Source: an uncultured Clostridia bacterium (lineage in GTDB: Bacteria; Bacillota; Clostridia; Christensenellales; Borkfalkiaceae). Taken from it: a stretch of DNA of 64,000 nt. The first letter of the stretch is position 1. Each line of letters starts with the position of its first letter. The stretch covers positions 1 through 64,000 of the forward strand of contig CAKNLK010000014.1 of assembly GCA_930989535.1 (NCBI GenBank). The letters run 5' to 3'. The translations under genes and the position numbers were made by a program. Under the pieces are notes generated by a model. It searched no databases and was not told where the DNA came from. It saw only the letters and a list, made by a program, of their open reading frames with translations. This document shows, piece after piece, positions 34,111 to 43,313 of this stretch.

Positions 34111-35478
34111 ATGAGGGCCGATAAAGTAAAGGTAGGCGCAATCCGCTGGGACGCATGGATAGGCGACCGCGGGTATCAAGGGCTGGAGGTCGAGCGGAGT
34201 TTGAGCCCGAAACATTATCACTACAGGGTGCCGTATTTCGGGAAAATCCTGTCCGATAACGAGGTGATAATCCGCTACGGCGACGACCAGAAAATTATCG
34301 ATAACGACATTCGGTTTTTAAAGGCTTCGGGCGTAGATTATTTTGCGTTCCTTTGGTACGGCGGCAAATTTGATCCCGAAATGGAGGGATGCCGCAAGGC
34401 GTATTTGGCGAGCATGGAAAAATCTGCCATTAAATGGTGCCATATCCTTGGCGGCGGCTGGTGTTCCACCGTGGAGGAGGGCGGCGACGAAGCGGAAAAG
34501 CTGTTGGAAGAAACCGTGTTCGATATGGACCAGGACATCTATCAAAAGACGGACGACGGAAAGCCTATCGTTTACTTTTTCGACATCCGCCCCGAATGTT
34601 CGATCGCTCTGACGCTGCTCAGGAAAAAGCTGTTTGAAAAATGCGGCAGGAAACTGTATGTAATCGGCATGACCTTTTTCCCCGAGCATGCGGGCGAATG
34701 GGGCATTCAGCTCGGAATCGACGCGTGGTCGCGCTATTCGACGGGCGACAAATTCGGTGCGCCGTATGCGCAGCTGCGCGCCCTGGAGCAGGATAAATGG
34801 AAAGAGTTTGAATATACGGGCAAGGATATCGTTCCGAGCGTGTCAGCCGGCTGGGATAAACGGCCGCGTGCGGAGAACCCGGTGCTGTGGGAAAAAGATG
34901 TCGCCCCCGAACTTTGGGATTGGCATGTGCAGACCGCAAAGCCGGAAGAGCTCGCCGCGCATTTGAAGGACGGAATTTCGTACGCCTGCAAACACGGAAA
35001 CGAGAGCTTCAGCTCCGTCATCATATATGCCTGGAACGAACACGACGAGGGCGGATATATCTGCCCGACCGTGGTCGATAAGCAGAACGGCGGAGAACCT
35101 GCGTATCTGTCGGCGATATCCCGCAGCCTGGCGGATATACGCGCACCGGAATTGGCGGAAAGGGCGCCGAACAGCGCGCGCTTGGTATCCTGCGGCGTGT
35201 ATGAAAGAGGAACAGACCCTGGCAAAGCTGTCGAAAGCGCCGAAAAAATGAAAAAGATATTGTCGCGGGCGTTCGGCCTGCCTGTTCCGAAGGGGAACGG
35301 CATTGCGGTCAGCGGCGAAGGTGCAGCGGTGTGTTTTGCCAGAATGTTTGCCAAGGCGGGAAATTCGGCGTTCTGCCGCAAGGCGGAGCAGATATTTTCC
35401 GCATTGCCGCAGGGCATGTCGTACGAGCAATTCGCCGAGGCGATACTTTCTGTATTGTTCTTATACGATGTCGAATAG
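34111..35478 (+). CDS. cytoplasmic WbsX/GH99-like paralogue, locus B
   Basis: 455 aa, no signal peptide. It repeats the motifs of its upstream neighbour in order: VKVGAIRWDAWIGD (~6), YHYRVPYFGKI, KWCHILGGGW, AGWDKRPRAENP and IIYAWNEHDEGGY. It therefore arose by tandem duplication, with one copy kept inside the cell. The last ~100 residues (VSCGVYERGTDPG onward, SYEQFAEAILSVLF) look like a decayed SLH-like tail, which suggests descent from a secreted form. AGGAGAG precedes the ATG, 15 nt after the previous gene. A secreted/cytosolic pair suggests stepwise breakdown of one glycan. Confidence 0.75.
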   Translation: MRADKVKVGAIRWDAWIGDRGYQGLEVERSLSPKHYHYRVPYFGKILSDNEVIIRYGDDQKIIDNDIRFLKASGVDYFAFLWYGGKFDPEMEGCRKAYLASMEKSAIKWCHILGGGWCSTVEEGGDEAEKLLEETVFDMDQDIYQKTDDGKPIVYFFDIRPECSIALTLLRKKLFEKCGRKLYVIGMTFFPEHAGEWGIQLGIDAWSRYSTGDKFGAPYAQLRALEQDKWKEFEYTGKDIVPSVSAGWDKRPRAENPVLWEKDVAPELWDWHVQTAKPEELAAHLKDGISYACKHGNESFSSVIIYAWNEHDEGGYICPTVVDKQNGGEPAYLSAISRSLADIRAPELAERAPNSARLVSCGVYERGTDPGKAVESAEKMKKILSRAFGLPVPKGNGIAVSGEGAAVCFARMFAKAGNSAFCRKAEQIFSALPQGMSYEQFAEAILSVLFLYDVE

Positions 35479-35526
35479 CGCAATCGTCAATGGGGAAACG
35501 GAGTAATTTTTTCAGGGGAGCCATTC

Positions 35527-36450
35527 ATGTCTGAAACGAAGAAGTTGAATCCACAGGAAGTTAATCCATACCTTCGATTTATTGAAAAATTAGGCCCGTA
35601 TACTGAAAAAAATTACTTCGTGCCCAAGAGAATCATTTACGATTACGAGATGATTTTTATAATGGAAGGGGAGCTGGTCGCTGAAATTGCAAACCAAGAG
35701 ATTCATCTGCAGCAGTACGACCTCCATATCATACCGCCGTTTATAGAGCACAGGCACTATATTCCGCAAAATAAATTCTGCCAATATTATTGCCTGCATT
35801 TCGACTTCTATTATGACGAAGATACGGCCGATTTTTCGGCGGTGACGGAATATTCCCGCTATTGTTCGCCGGAAGTTTCCGTCATGCCGATTAACGAGGA
35901 TTTGAAAAACAGAGACGTAGGCACCATCGGCTCTTTGGAATTCCCGTATAAGGTTCACATTGATGAAGGAAGAAAAATGTCGGAACAGTTTGACCGGCTG
36001 TATATATGCGAGCATTCCGCAGGGCTGGGCAACGAGTTCCGGACGAAAGGGGAATTGCTTTGCCTTTTGGCGGATATCGTCGACGTAATTTCAAAGACGG
36101 AAAGCGATTGCCAAACCAATCTGAATACGAGCGTTGTAATCAACAATTTTATCAACAGCATCACCGCGCATTACGATCGGCCGATAGATATATGCCGATT
36201 TGCGATTGAAAACGGGTATTCGCCCGATTATTTTCGCCGTATTTTTAAAAAAGTTACCAATAAAACGCCCGTCGAATACCTGACCGAGTACCGCCTGAAG
36301 CAGGCAAAAAAGCTGCTTTCCAGCCGGCTCTATACGGTGCAGGAAGTATGCTACATGGTCGGGTACGAGAATGTGTCCTATTTCAGCAAACTATTTAAGC
36401 AAAAGGAGGGAGCATCTCCGAGCGCTTATGTAAAGGGCCTGGTAAAATGA
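35527..36450 (+). CDS. AraC-family transcriptional regulator, locus B
   Basis: 307 aa. Cupin-type sensor at ~30-140 (IIYDYEMIFIMEGELVAEI, IIPPFIEHRHYIP, LHFDFYYDED), then two helix-turn-helices (IDICRFAIENGYSPDYFRRIFKK; TVQEVCYMVGYENVSYFSKLFKQ). Clearly paralogous to the AraC protein at 9982. AGGGGAG precedes the ATG. It is the last gene of locus B, 48 nt after the WbsX-like gene with no promoter evident, so it is probably cotranscribed and autoregulated. Confidence 0.92.
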   Translation: MSETKKLNPQEVNPYLRFIEKLGPYTEKNYFVPKRIIYDYEMIFIMEGELVAEIANQEIHLQQYDLHIIPPFIEHRHYIPQNKFCQYYCLHFDFYYDEDTADFSAVTEYSRYCSPEVSVMPINEDLKNRDVGTIGSLEFPYKVHIDEGRKMSEQFDRLYICEHSAGLGNEFRTKGELLCLLADIVDVISKTESDCQTNLNTSVVINNFINSITAHYDRPIDICRFAIENGYSPDYFRRIFKKVTNKTPVEYLTEYRLKQAKKLLSSRLYTVQEVCYMVGYENVSYFSKLFKQKEGASPSAYVKGLVK

Positions 36451-36504
36451 ACAATTGGGCGCAGATGTTTGGCGAAGATTGCAACTAAATATGTCGTAAA
36501 AAGG

Positions 36505-36537
36505 AAAAGCGTGTCTCTTTATGGGGCACGCTTTTTT
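36505..36537 (+). terminator. intrinsic terminator after locus B
   Basis: AAAAGCGTG (36505-36513) pairs with CACGCTTTT (36527-36535), followed by more T residues; the inner part pairs further with G-U pairs. Confidence 0.88.
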
Positions 36538-36609
36538 AACAGGTATTTACTATGTATTTTTGCCGTTAAGTTTTTCCGATAAAAATTTCAAGAATTTTCA
36601 AAATAGGTA

Positions 36610-36638
36610 TTGACAAATAGTAGTTTACATGTTACAAT
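36610..36638 (+). promoter_or_regulatory. SigA-type promoter of the LacI regulator
   Basis: TTGACA (36610-36615), 17-nt spacer, TACAAT (36633-36638), 52 nt upstream of the ATG. Confidence 0.75.
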
Positions 36639-36690
36639 AACATTGACAATAAAAATCAAAAAATGTTGACTACATTTTTATGGTGAAAGC

Positions 36691-37707
36691 ATGGCTAAAA
36701 AAGTAAAAAGAGAGGATGTGGCAAGGCTTGCGGGGGTTTCCGTTGCGACAGTATCCTATGTATTGAATAGTTCGCGCCGGGTTTCTTTGGATGTGGAAAA
36801 GCGTGTAAAAGAGGCTTCGCTTTCGTTGGGGTATCCGATTCGGAGCGAGGCAGGGCATCCGTCTCCTTCTTCGCGGAGTATTTTCTATCTGACGGAAGAT
36901 TTATTCAACGTGTACCAGTTGGAAGCGATTGACGGCTTCCGCCGCGCCGCACTCGAAAAGGATTATTTTTTGCATATTTTCGACACCCGTGACGATTCTA
37001 AAAAATATATGCAGCACATTTTGGACTGTGCGCCGGAAGGGGTATACGTGCTGACTGCGCCGAACTCGTTTACGGACGAAGATCTGTTGCGCATGCGCGA
37101 TTTAGGAATCTGCATTCTGGCAGATTTTGCGAGAAATACGTACATTCCCGGCGTTTCGTATATTATGTCGGATATGTTCAACGGGTTCGAGCAGGCGGTG
37201 CGCTATCTCTATGAAAACGGGCATACGCAGATCGGATACGTGAGCGCTTTTGATGAAACCTGTTATTACGATTTCCGTCTCTCTGCCTTTAAAACGGCGA
37301 TGCGCAAAATCGTGGGGGTATATCAGCCGATTGTGGAATACGGCAGCGTATTGTGCTATCAAAGCACCGAAGAGAGCGGGCGGGAAATTATGAAAGTGAT
37401 GTTGAAGCAGCATCCTGAAGTTACCGCCGTAATTTGCACGAACGATTTAATGGCGATGGGCGCGATTAAAGAAATTCGCAAGGCAGGCCTGCGCGTTCCC
37501 GAAGATATCTCCGTCATCGGCGTAGATAATATTCAGGCGAGCGAGCAATTTATACCGTCTCTTACCACCATCGCGCAGGACGGCAAAACGTACGGGGCAA
37601 AAGCATTCGAGGCTCTGTATAAAGATATCGATCGGGGAGAAACGGGAAAATATATTGTACCGATGCAGCTGATTGTGCGCAATTCGACAGGCCCTGTACG
37701 GAAGTAA
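36691..37707 (+). CDS. LacI-family transcriptional regulator, locus C
   Basis: 338 aa, standard length. The N-terminal LacI helix-turn-helix and hinge read VKREDVARLAGVSVATVSYVLN (5-26), followed by a periplasmic-binding-protein-like sensor domain (YENGHTQIGYVSA, VTAVICTNDLMAMGAIKEIRKAGLRVPEDISVIGVDNI). It acts as a repressor or activator that responds to a sugar. The ribosome site (GGTGA) is weak. It lies directly upstream of locus C and most likely controls it; a region of competing hairpins (37718-37764) separates the two. Confidence 0.93.
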   Translation: MAKKVKREDVARLAGVSVATVSYVLNSSRRVSLDVEKRVKEASLSLGYPIRSEAGHPSPSSRSIFYLTEDLFNVYQLEAIDGFRRAALEKDYFLHIFDTRDDSKKYMQHILDCAPEGVYVLTAPNSFTDEDLLRMRDLGICILADFARNTYIPGVSYIMSDMFNGFEQAVRYLYENGHTQIGYVSAFDETCYYDFRLSAFKTAMRKIVGVYQPIVEYGSVLCYQSTEESGREIMKVMLKQHPEVTAVICTNDLMAMGAIKEIRKAGLRVPEDISVIGVDNIQASEQFIPSLTTIAQDGKTYGAKAFEALYKDIDRGETGKYIVPMQLIVRNSTGPVRK

Positions 37708-37717
37708 AAACCGAATA

Positions 37718-37764
37718 AAGAAAACGGGGCCCCGTTTTCTTGTTTGTTCAACAAACAAGAAAAC
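37718..37764 (+). promoter_or_regulatory. two mutually exclusive hairpins between lacI-type gene and locus C
   Basis: Stem 1: AAGAAAACGGGG (37718-37729) with CCCCGTTTTCTT (37730-37741), a terminator-like palindrome with T-rich sequence after it. Stem 2: GTTTTCTTGTTTGTT (37734-37748) with AACAAACAAGAAAAC (37750-37764), 15 bp. The strand GTTTTCTT belongs to both, so only one can form. A third small palindrome, TCCGAATCTATTCGGA, follows at 37783-37798. No good SigA promoter is visible before the gene at 37822, so read-through from lacI may be controlled here. Confidence 0.55.
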
Positions 37765-37821
37765 CATTTAACAGCTAATTTTTCCGAATCTATTCGGATA
37801 AAAAAATATAGGAGGATAAGT

Positions 37822-40800
37822 ATGAGAACAAAACTTGTAACAATACTTTGTGTATTGTTGCTTGCCGTAATGTCTGTAAGCTTCGGCGCGGCGTTTGCGG
37901 CGGGTACGGATAGCGGCAGCGATGCCGATACGCTTACCGTGGAGGCTGTCGGCTGGGGCGGCAACGCGGAACAAGCGAAAACGACCGGGTTCACCGGGAT
38001 TGACAACGCTACCGATATGGGTATGCAGATTTGGTTTTCGGACGCCATTCGCTCCTCGAATACGACGGTGTTGCTCGGCAGCGAAGCCTCTATTCAGGAA
38101 GAGGTGACGCAGTCGGCGCTGAAGTACATCGTAATCAACGGCAAAACGTTGGGCGATTTGCTGGACAGCATTCTGGCCATCAACGGCGGCAAGGCGGATA
38201 CAGACCAGATTTTACAGGTGCACGTGCAGGGCGAGCAAAACAACCTGCAGTTCAGTTTCCGCAAAAACAACAAGACGGTAAACGAAGGCAAATATTCCGC
38301 TTTGCCCGATTGCTTCTTTAATATCGACGCGGAGACGAAGCGCCCCACGGACGACAACGCCGTCACCATCAAGGCCGGATTTACCGCCATGGGCAAGACG
38401 GTAAAAGAGGACGTTTCGTTTGTATTTGTCCCCGATACGGGCAACGGAAGATGGGTTGCCGATACCGCTGAGGAAGCAAAGATCGCTTCGATTATAGCGG
38501 ACGATACGAAAAACGACGAAGTCAGCATCACCGTCAAGTTCGAAAAGGCCATCAACAAGGAGACGGTCAACCACATGGCGCGCGAGCTGGAAGCGACCGT
38601 TATCGCCGTGAACGGCGGCGGCGCGGTCGGTGCGGCGAAGCTGGACAACATCAAGGCGAACGGCCTGCGCGAATCCGTTTGGAATAAACTCGTCATCAAC
38701 GGCTATACGATTTGGCAGCTGATGCAGGACGCGAAAATCGACGCTCCCGAGGGCGGCGACGTGGCTGGCGCCGTCGACGTGCATGTAAAGGCGGAAGAGG
38801 GCAACAATTCGATTGAAATCCACATCAAGAACGGCTTCAACAGTTCCATCTCTTTGGAAGACGGGACGACGGTCTCTTTCTTGGGCGGATTCCGTTCCGA
38901 CCTCGGTAAATTTAACGAAGACGTGACCTATACCTATACGGACGGCACGTGGGCGGAAGAAGGCACCGCCGTCGTGCGCGAAGAGCTGAAAATCAATTCG
39001 GTCACTTCGAAAGACGATACCGCAAACAACGAAATTGCAATTTATATCGAATTTGACCAGCCCATCAACAGGGAGACGGTCAACCATATGGCCCGCGAAT
39101 CGGAGGCGACGATTATCGCCGTGAACGGCGGCGGCGAAACCGGCGCGGCGAAGCTGGACAACATCAAGGCGAACGGCCTGCGCGAATCCGTTTGGAATAA
39201 AATTTCGATTGGCGGCAAAACCATCGCGGAAATCATGGCGGCGGCGAAGGCAGACCTTCCCGACGGCGATTACGACAGTTTGGTCGACGTGCACGTGAAA
39301 GCGGGTGCGGACGGCAATAAAATGGAAATCCATATCAAAAAGGATTTCAGCGGTTCCGTCGCCCTTGCCGACGATTTGGAGCTCACCTTTGCGGCGGGGT
39401 TCCGCTCCGACCTTGTGACCGTTTCAGAAGATATTCTGTACACCTATGTGGACGGCGCTTGGTATGCGGAAGGCGAAGAGCCCGCCGAACAGCAGGAAGT
39501 CAGCGTCTCCAACGTCGTTCATAAAGACGGAACGACCGATTTGGAAATCACGATCACCTTCAGCAACGCTATCAGCGCTACGCGCGTACTCTATATCGCC
39601 CGCGACAATGAACAGATTGTCATTGCGCAGAACGGCGGCGGTGCGGCCGGGCAGGCCGTGCTCAACGCGGTCAAGGCGAACGGCCTGCGCGATTCGATTT
39701 ATAACAACTTGGCAATCAACGGGAAAACGATTCGGCAGATTATGGACGATATCTTGAAGAACCCCACGAATCCGGACGATCCCGCGAGCGAATTGGACGT
39801 GCATGTCGAGGGCAGCAACGACGTTTACAACACCGTCCGTATCGTCATGAAGCAGGCCAGCAAATTGGTCGATTTGTCGAAGGATGTGACGCTTACCGTC
39901 AAGTCCGGGTTCCACAGCGACAGGGCGATGGTTTCCAGCGACATTACCTATACGTACGACGCGGATCTGAAATTCTGGCTCGCGCCCGGCGAGGAAGCCC
40001 CCTCGTTTGATCCCGTTGCGTTTGTCGGGGTAGACGCGCCCATCATGAAAGATGCGGCAGCCAATTACAACGTCGAGTTCGTGCTGAATTTCGACGAGGA
40101 CATCGATAACCGCCAGCATGCCTACATTTCCATGCCCGCCGAGTTTGTCGGCTCGTTCGTAGGTTCCAGCGGCGATTACAGCGCGACGGAGCTCAACAGC
40201 TTCACCAAATACGGCGTATTCGATTCGATGGCGCACAACATTCTCGTCAACGGCAAGTCCGTTTACGAGATGATGAAAGTGGACGAAACCAAGTATCCGC
40301 TCGCCGTACAGCCCGCCATTGCGGTCGTTCATTCGGCGCAGGGCGGCACGGGGCTGAATACCCTCCGCGTCGTTATCGGCGGCATTCGCGTCGAGGGTAC
40401 GACGACGGAAGACCTGCCGTTCCGCATCACCGATTTGAACCAGAACTTTGTCATCACCGTGAAAGCGGGCCTGCGCACGCCGCTCGGCCAGGAAGTGAAG
40501 GAAGACATGAGCTTTATTTACGATCCCGTCAGCCAGCAATGGTATGAAGGGGACAGCGTGGAAGATATTCCCGTACACGTTACGGTGACTTTTATGGACG
40601 GAGAAACCGTATTGTCTACCCAGAGCTGCCTGAAGGGCGAAACCGTTACCGCGGGTATTGCCAGGAAAGAGGGCTACACCTTTGAAGGCTGGTTCACCGA
40701 CGCCGCCTGCACGCAGGCATGGGATTCTTCCGCTCCCGTCAATGAAGATATAACCGTCTATGCTAAATTTACCGCAATAGAAAATGGCGGCGGTACGGAG

Positions 40801-40911
40801 CCGGGAACAAGCGGCGGATGCAATTCTGCTATTTTCGGCGGAATAGCGGTTCTGTCGGTCGGCTTGGTGGCTGCGGCAGCCGTTCTTCTCAAGCGCCGCA
40901 ACAGAATTTAA
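37822..40911 (+). CDS. surface-anchored protein with five tandem ~160-residue repeats, locus C
   Basis: 1029 aa from the ATG at 37822 (TAGGAGGAT upstream, signal peptide after it). Five tandem repeats of about 160 residues follow. Each has a central line such as VINGKTLGDLLDSI, VINGYTIWQLMQDA, IGGKTIAEIMAAAK, INGKTIRQIMDDI or VNGKSVYEMMKVD and closes with a GF/GL-then-VTYTY strand. Repeats 2 and 3 are nearly identical in DNA around 38560-38695 and 39070-39205. Then comes one InlB/Listeria-Bacteroides repeat (VTFMDGETVLSTQSCLKGE, GYTFEGWFTDAAC; ~920-985), GGCNSAIFGG, a hydrophobic segment and KRRNRI. I do not recognise the repeat. It is the first structural gene of locus C, so probably a glycan-binding or scaffold protein. 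Confidence 0.72.
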   Translation: MRTKLVTILCVLLLAVMSVSFGAAFAAGTDSGSDADTLTVEAVGWGGNAEQAKTTGFTGIDNATDMGMQIWFSDAIRSSNTTVLLGSEASIQEEVTQSALKYIVINGKTLGDLLDSILAINGGKADTDQILQVHVQGEQNNLQFSFRKNNKTVNEGKYSALPDCFFNIDAETKRPTDDNAVTIKAGFTAMGKTVKEDVSFVFVPDTGNGRWVADTAEEAKIASIIADDTKNDEVSITVKFEKAINKETVNHMARELEATVIAVNGGGAVGAAKLDNIKANGLRESVWNKLVINGYTIWQLMQDAKIDAPEGGDVAGAVDVHVKAEEGNNSIEIHIKNGFNSSISLEDGTTVSFLGGFRSDLGKFNEDVTYTYTDGTWAEEGTAVVREELKINSVTSKDDTANNEIAIYIEFDQPINRETVNHMARESEATIIAVNGGGETGAAKLDNIKANGLRESVWNKISIGGKTIAEIMAAAKADLPDGDYDSLVDVHVKAGADGNKMEIHIKKDFSGSVALADDLELTFAAGFRSDLVTVSEDILYTYVDGAWYAEGEEPAEQQEVSVSNVVHKDGTTDLEITITFSNAISATRVLYIARDNEQIVIAQNGGGAAGQAVLNAVKANGLRDSIYNNLAINGKTIRQIMDDILKNPTNPDDPASELDVHVEGSNDVYNTVRIVMKQASKLVDLSKDVTLTVKSGFHSDRAMVSSDITYTYDADLKFWLAPGEEAPSFDPVAFVGVDAPIMKDAAANYNVEFVLNFDEDIDNRQHAYISMPAEFVGSFVGSSGDYSATELNSFTKYGVFDSMAHNILVNGKSVYEMMKVDETKYPLAVQPAIAVVHSAQGGTGLNTLRVVIGGIRVEGTTTEDLPFRITDLNQNFVITVKAGLRTPLGQEVKEDMSFIYDPVSQQWYEGDSVEDIPVHVTVTFMDGETVLSTQSCLKGETVTAGIARKEGYTFEGWFTDAACTQAWDSSAPVNEDITVYAKFTAIENGGGTEPGTSGGCNSAIFGGIAVLSVGLVAAAAVLLKRRNRI
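38560..39205 (+). repeat. recent internal duplication within the repeat-protein gene
   Basis: The ~135-nt segments at 38560-38695 and 39070-39205 differ at few positions; both encode ETVNHMARE, then AVNGGG and AAKLDNIKANGLRES. Other repeat boundaries are much more diverged, so this pair arose recently or is kept similar by recombination. Confidence 0.8.
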
Positions 40912-40927
40912 ATACAGGAGAGCAAGA

Positions 40928-43294
40928 ATGAAGAGATTGATTGCCGTTCTTTTTGCCGTCGTCATCGGGGCATTCGCACTTTTGTGCGGATGCGCCCCCT
41001 CCGACGAAAAGAAGCCGGAAAATTTGAACGATTTTGACTTTAACACCAACGCGAAGGAGAGTGAAAATTTTATCAAATTCGTAAGTACGCAGGGCGATTT
41101 CGACAACTTCATCAACGACTACCTGCATCGCCATCTGCGCTACGACGACTACCGCATCGGGCCTCTCGCCCTCGGCGATTCGGTTATGTTCAACAAGGAG
41201 TGGGAATCGCTCGCTTTGATGTGGTTCGATTCTACGACCTCTTCCGGCGAGATTACCGACGACCGGTACCAGAAAATCAACAACTGGATTTCCAACGTAA
41301 CCATCGATAAATTCGGCTATGTTTGGGCGATTACGGGCGGCGGCCTGGATGACACGACTTCCGCGGCCGGGCAATTCTTCCAGCAGGGCTGGCCTTTCCC
41401 CGCCTACAACACGAATGCGAACGGCGGCAGGGGATATGAGTTTAACAGGAACGAGCAGGGGTGGACGACCAACGCCAACAGCGCAACGGTAGACGGCGGA
41501 CTGTGGCAGACCTCCTTCAGCGGCAAGGGCGAACTCGTTTTCACCTCTCCCGACACCATCAACCTGAATACCCTGAAATCTCCCTTCCTGGAGCTGGATA
41601 TCCGCCTTGCAGACCAAAATGCTTTCGGCAAAAATTCGAGCATAGAGGACATTGTGGTTCGCTGGAGGACGGCGGCGGACGACGAGGCGGGCGTAGAAGG
41701 TTATCCGAACGAAGTTTCGCAGAGCGAATTTGCCACCATCCCCGCCGAAAACATCGGCGCATCCTATGTGCAGCATCTGTATTTCCCGATGTATCTGCAT
41801 GAAAATTGGGGCTGGGATACGGACAACAACATCACTTCCGTTCAAATCGCCGTCATCCCCAAAGAGGGCGAGACGATGAACATCAAGGCGGATATCAACT
41901 ATATGCGTTTCAACTACGATACCCGCCAGTCGAACAACGCGGTGCTTCTGCTGACCGCCGCGAAAAATTATCAGGAGTTCACCGGCGATTTGGAAACGCT
42001 GGAGCAGAACCTCCCCCGTTACCGCCAGGCGATGCAGTTCATGCTCGGCACGCTGGGCGGAAAGGAAAACAAACTCATCGACGTCAGCTATTTTGCCGGG
42101 CACGACGGCGTCGTCCTCGACGAGCGCGGCCGCCCCACCAACGGGCACGGCATCGGCAACGGATATTGGGATTTGCTCGGCTTCCCCGGCGTGGACTTCT
42201 ATTCCAACGTGTATTACTATAAGGCGCTGAAGGCGATGGCGTATCTGGAAAGCGTCGCCGAGCAGAACGACATCGATGTCGGCGAAGTGCAGGTATATTC
42301 GGGCAAGAACGACGGCACGATGGAGACGTATTCCGAAACCTCGGAGTCGCTGAACGCGTTGGCGGAAGAGACCAGGAAGGAAATCCAGGAGTACTTCTGG
42401 AACGAAGAGACAGGCCGCTTCCACATGGGATACAACTTGGACGATCCGAACCATGAAAAGCCGATCGACTACGGCTACGTCATTTTCAACCAAGAAGCGA
42501 TTGTCGCGGGTATCCCCACGGCGGAGCAGGAAGCTTCCATCATGTCGTGGATTAACGGCGACAGAATCGTTTCCGGCGATACTTCGCAGGGCGAGGATAT
42601 CTATAAATTCCGCTTTGCTCCCAGAACGTCGACCTTGCGCAACGAAAAGCAGTACTTCTGGGGCTGGAATTCCCTCAATACTCCCTTCGGCATGCAGGTA
42701 CAGGACGGCGGCGCCGTATTGTACACCTCCTTCTACGATTTGCTCTCCCGCATCAAGGTGCTGGGCGTAGAGAACGCATGGGCGCGTTTCCAGGAGATAC
42801 AGGACTGGTATGAAGACGTGCAGACGGCCGGCGGCGAGGGAACCCGCTTCTACCGCGAATATTACGACCAGCTCGGAGACGATTCGCAGTCTCTGCAGGG
42901 AGACGGCACGGCCGGCGGCTTGGGGCTCGATTCCGAATTCCTCGAAAACGCCATTTTGTATGCGACGATTCCTTACGGGTTCTTCGGCCTCGGCAGCGAC
43001 GGCGTCGGCTCGCTGACGGTGGCGCCGAACCTGCCGCAGGATCAGCAGTTCTGGGAAATCGAAAATCTGATGTTCAACAGCGCCAAATATGACTTGCGCG
43101 TCACGAATTCTTCGGTCGAACTGTGGTCTGTACGCGGCGCGAAATCGGGCATGACGCTCACCGCGCAGCTGAAAAAGCCGGAAGGAAGTTTCACCGTCCT
43201 CGTGAACGGAGTCGAAACGACCGATTATACGGAAAAGGACGGCTATCTCTATATCACGATGCCGTTTGCGGAAGGATATATTTCGATCCGCTAA
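40928..43294 (+). CDS. lipoprotein with six-hairpin (alpha/alpha)6 barrel, locus C
   Basis: 788 aa. Lipoprotein signal with Cys at ~22 (LLCGCAPS), so outside the cell. The N-terminal third includes a beta domain (~165-320: WQTSFSGKGELVFTSPDTINLNTLKSPFLELDIRL). The centre is helical with NGHGIGNGYWDLLGFPGVDFYSNVYYYKAL (~405-430), typical of six-hairpin glycosidases (compare NGNGYWDxxxF). GTRFYREYYDQLGDDSQSLQGDG is near 640-665, and a short beta domain ends the protein. The family was not assigned. CAGGAG precedes the ATG. Placed between a surface protein and an importer, it probably cuts glycan at the cell surface. Confidence 0.7.
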   Translation: MKRLIAVLFAVVIGAFALLCGCAPSDEKKPENLNDFDFNTNAKESENFIKFVSTQGDFDNFINDYLHRHLRYDDYRIGPLALGDSVMFNKEWESLALMWFDSTTSSGEITDDRYQKINNWISNVTIDKFGYVWAITGGGLDDTTSAAGQFFQQGWPFPAYNTNANGGRGYEFNRNEQGWTTNANSATVDGGLWQTSFSGKGELVFTSPDTINLNTLKSPFLELDIRLADQNAFGKNSSIEDIVVRWRTAADDEAGVEGYPNEVSQSEFATIPAENIGASYVQHLYFPMYLHENWGWDTDNNITSVQIAVIPKEGETMNIKADINYMRFNYDTRQSNNAVLLLTAAKNYQEFTGDLETLEQNLPRYRQAMQFMLGTLGGKENKLIDVSYFAGHDGVVLDERGRPTNGHGIGNGYWDLLGFPGVDFYSNVYYYKALKAMAYLESVAEQNDIDVGEVQVYSGKNDGTMETYSETSESLNALAEETRKEIQEYFWNEETGRFHMGYNLDDPNHEKPIDYGYVIFNQEAIVAGIPTAEQEASIMSWINGDRIVSGDTSQGEDIYKFRFAPRTSTLRNEKQYFWGWNSLNTPFGMQVQDGGAVLYTSFYDLLSRIKVLGVENAWARFQEIQDWYEDVQTAGGEGTRFYREYYDQLGDDSQSLQGDGTAGGLGLDSEFLENAILYATIPYGFFGLGSDGVGSLTVAPNLPQDQQFWEIENLMFNSAKYDLRVTNSSVELWSVRGAKSGMTLTAQLKKPEGSFTVLVNGVETTDYTEKDGYLYITMPFAEGYISIR

Positions 43295-43313
43295 TTACAA
43301 GGAGTGACCAAAC

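Noticed and set aside
37895..40900. CRISPR-like array suggested by regular DNA repeats
   Set aside because: The repeats are coding, ~500 nt long and imperfect, and translate to protein repeats; no short repeat-spacer pattern exists anywhere in the window.
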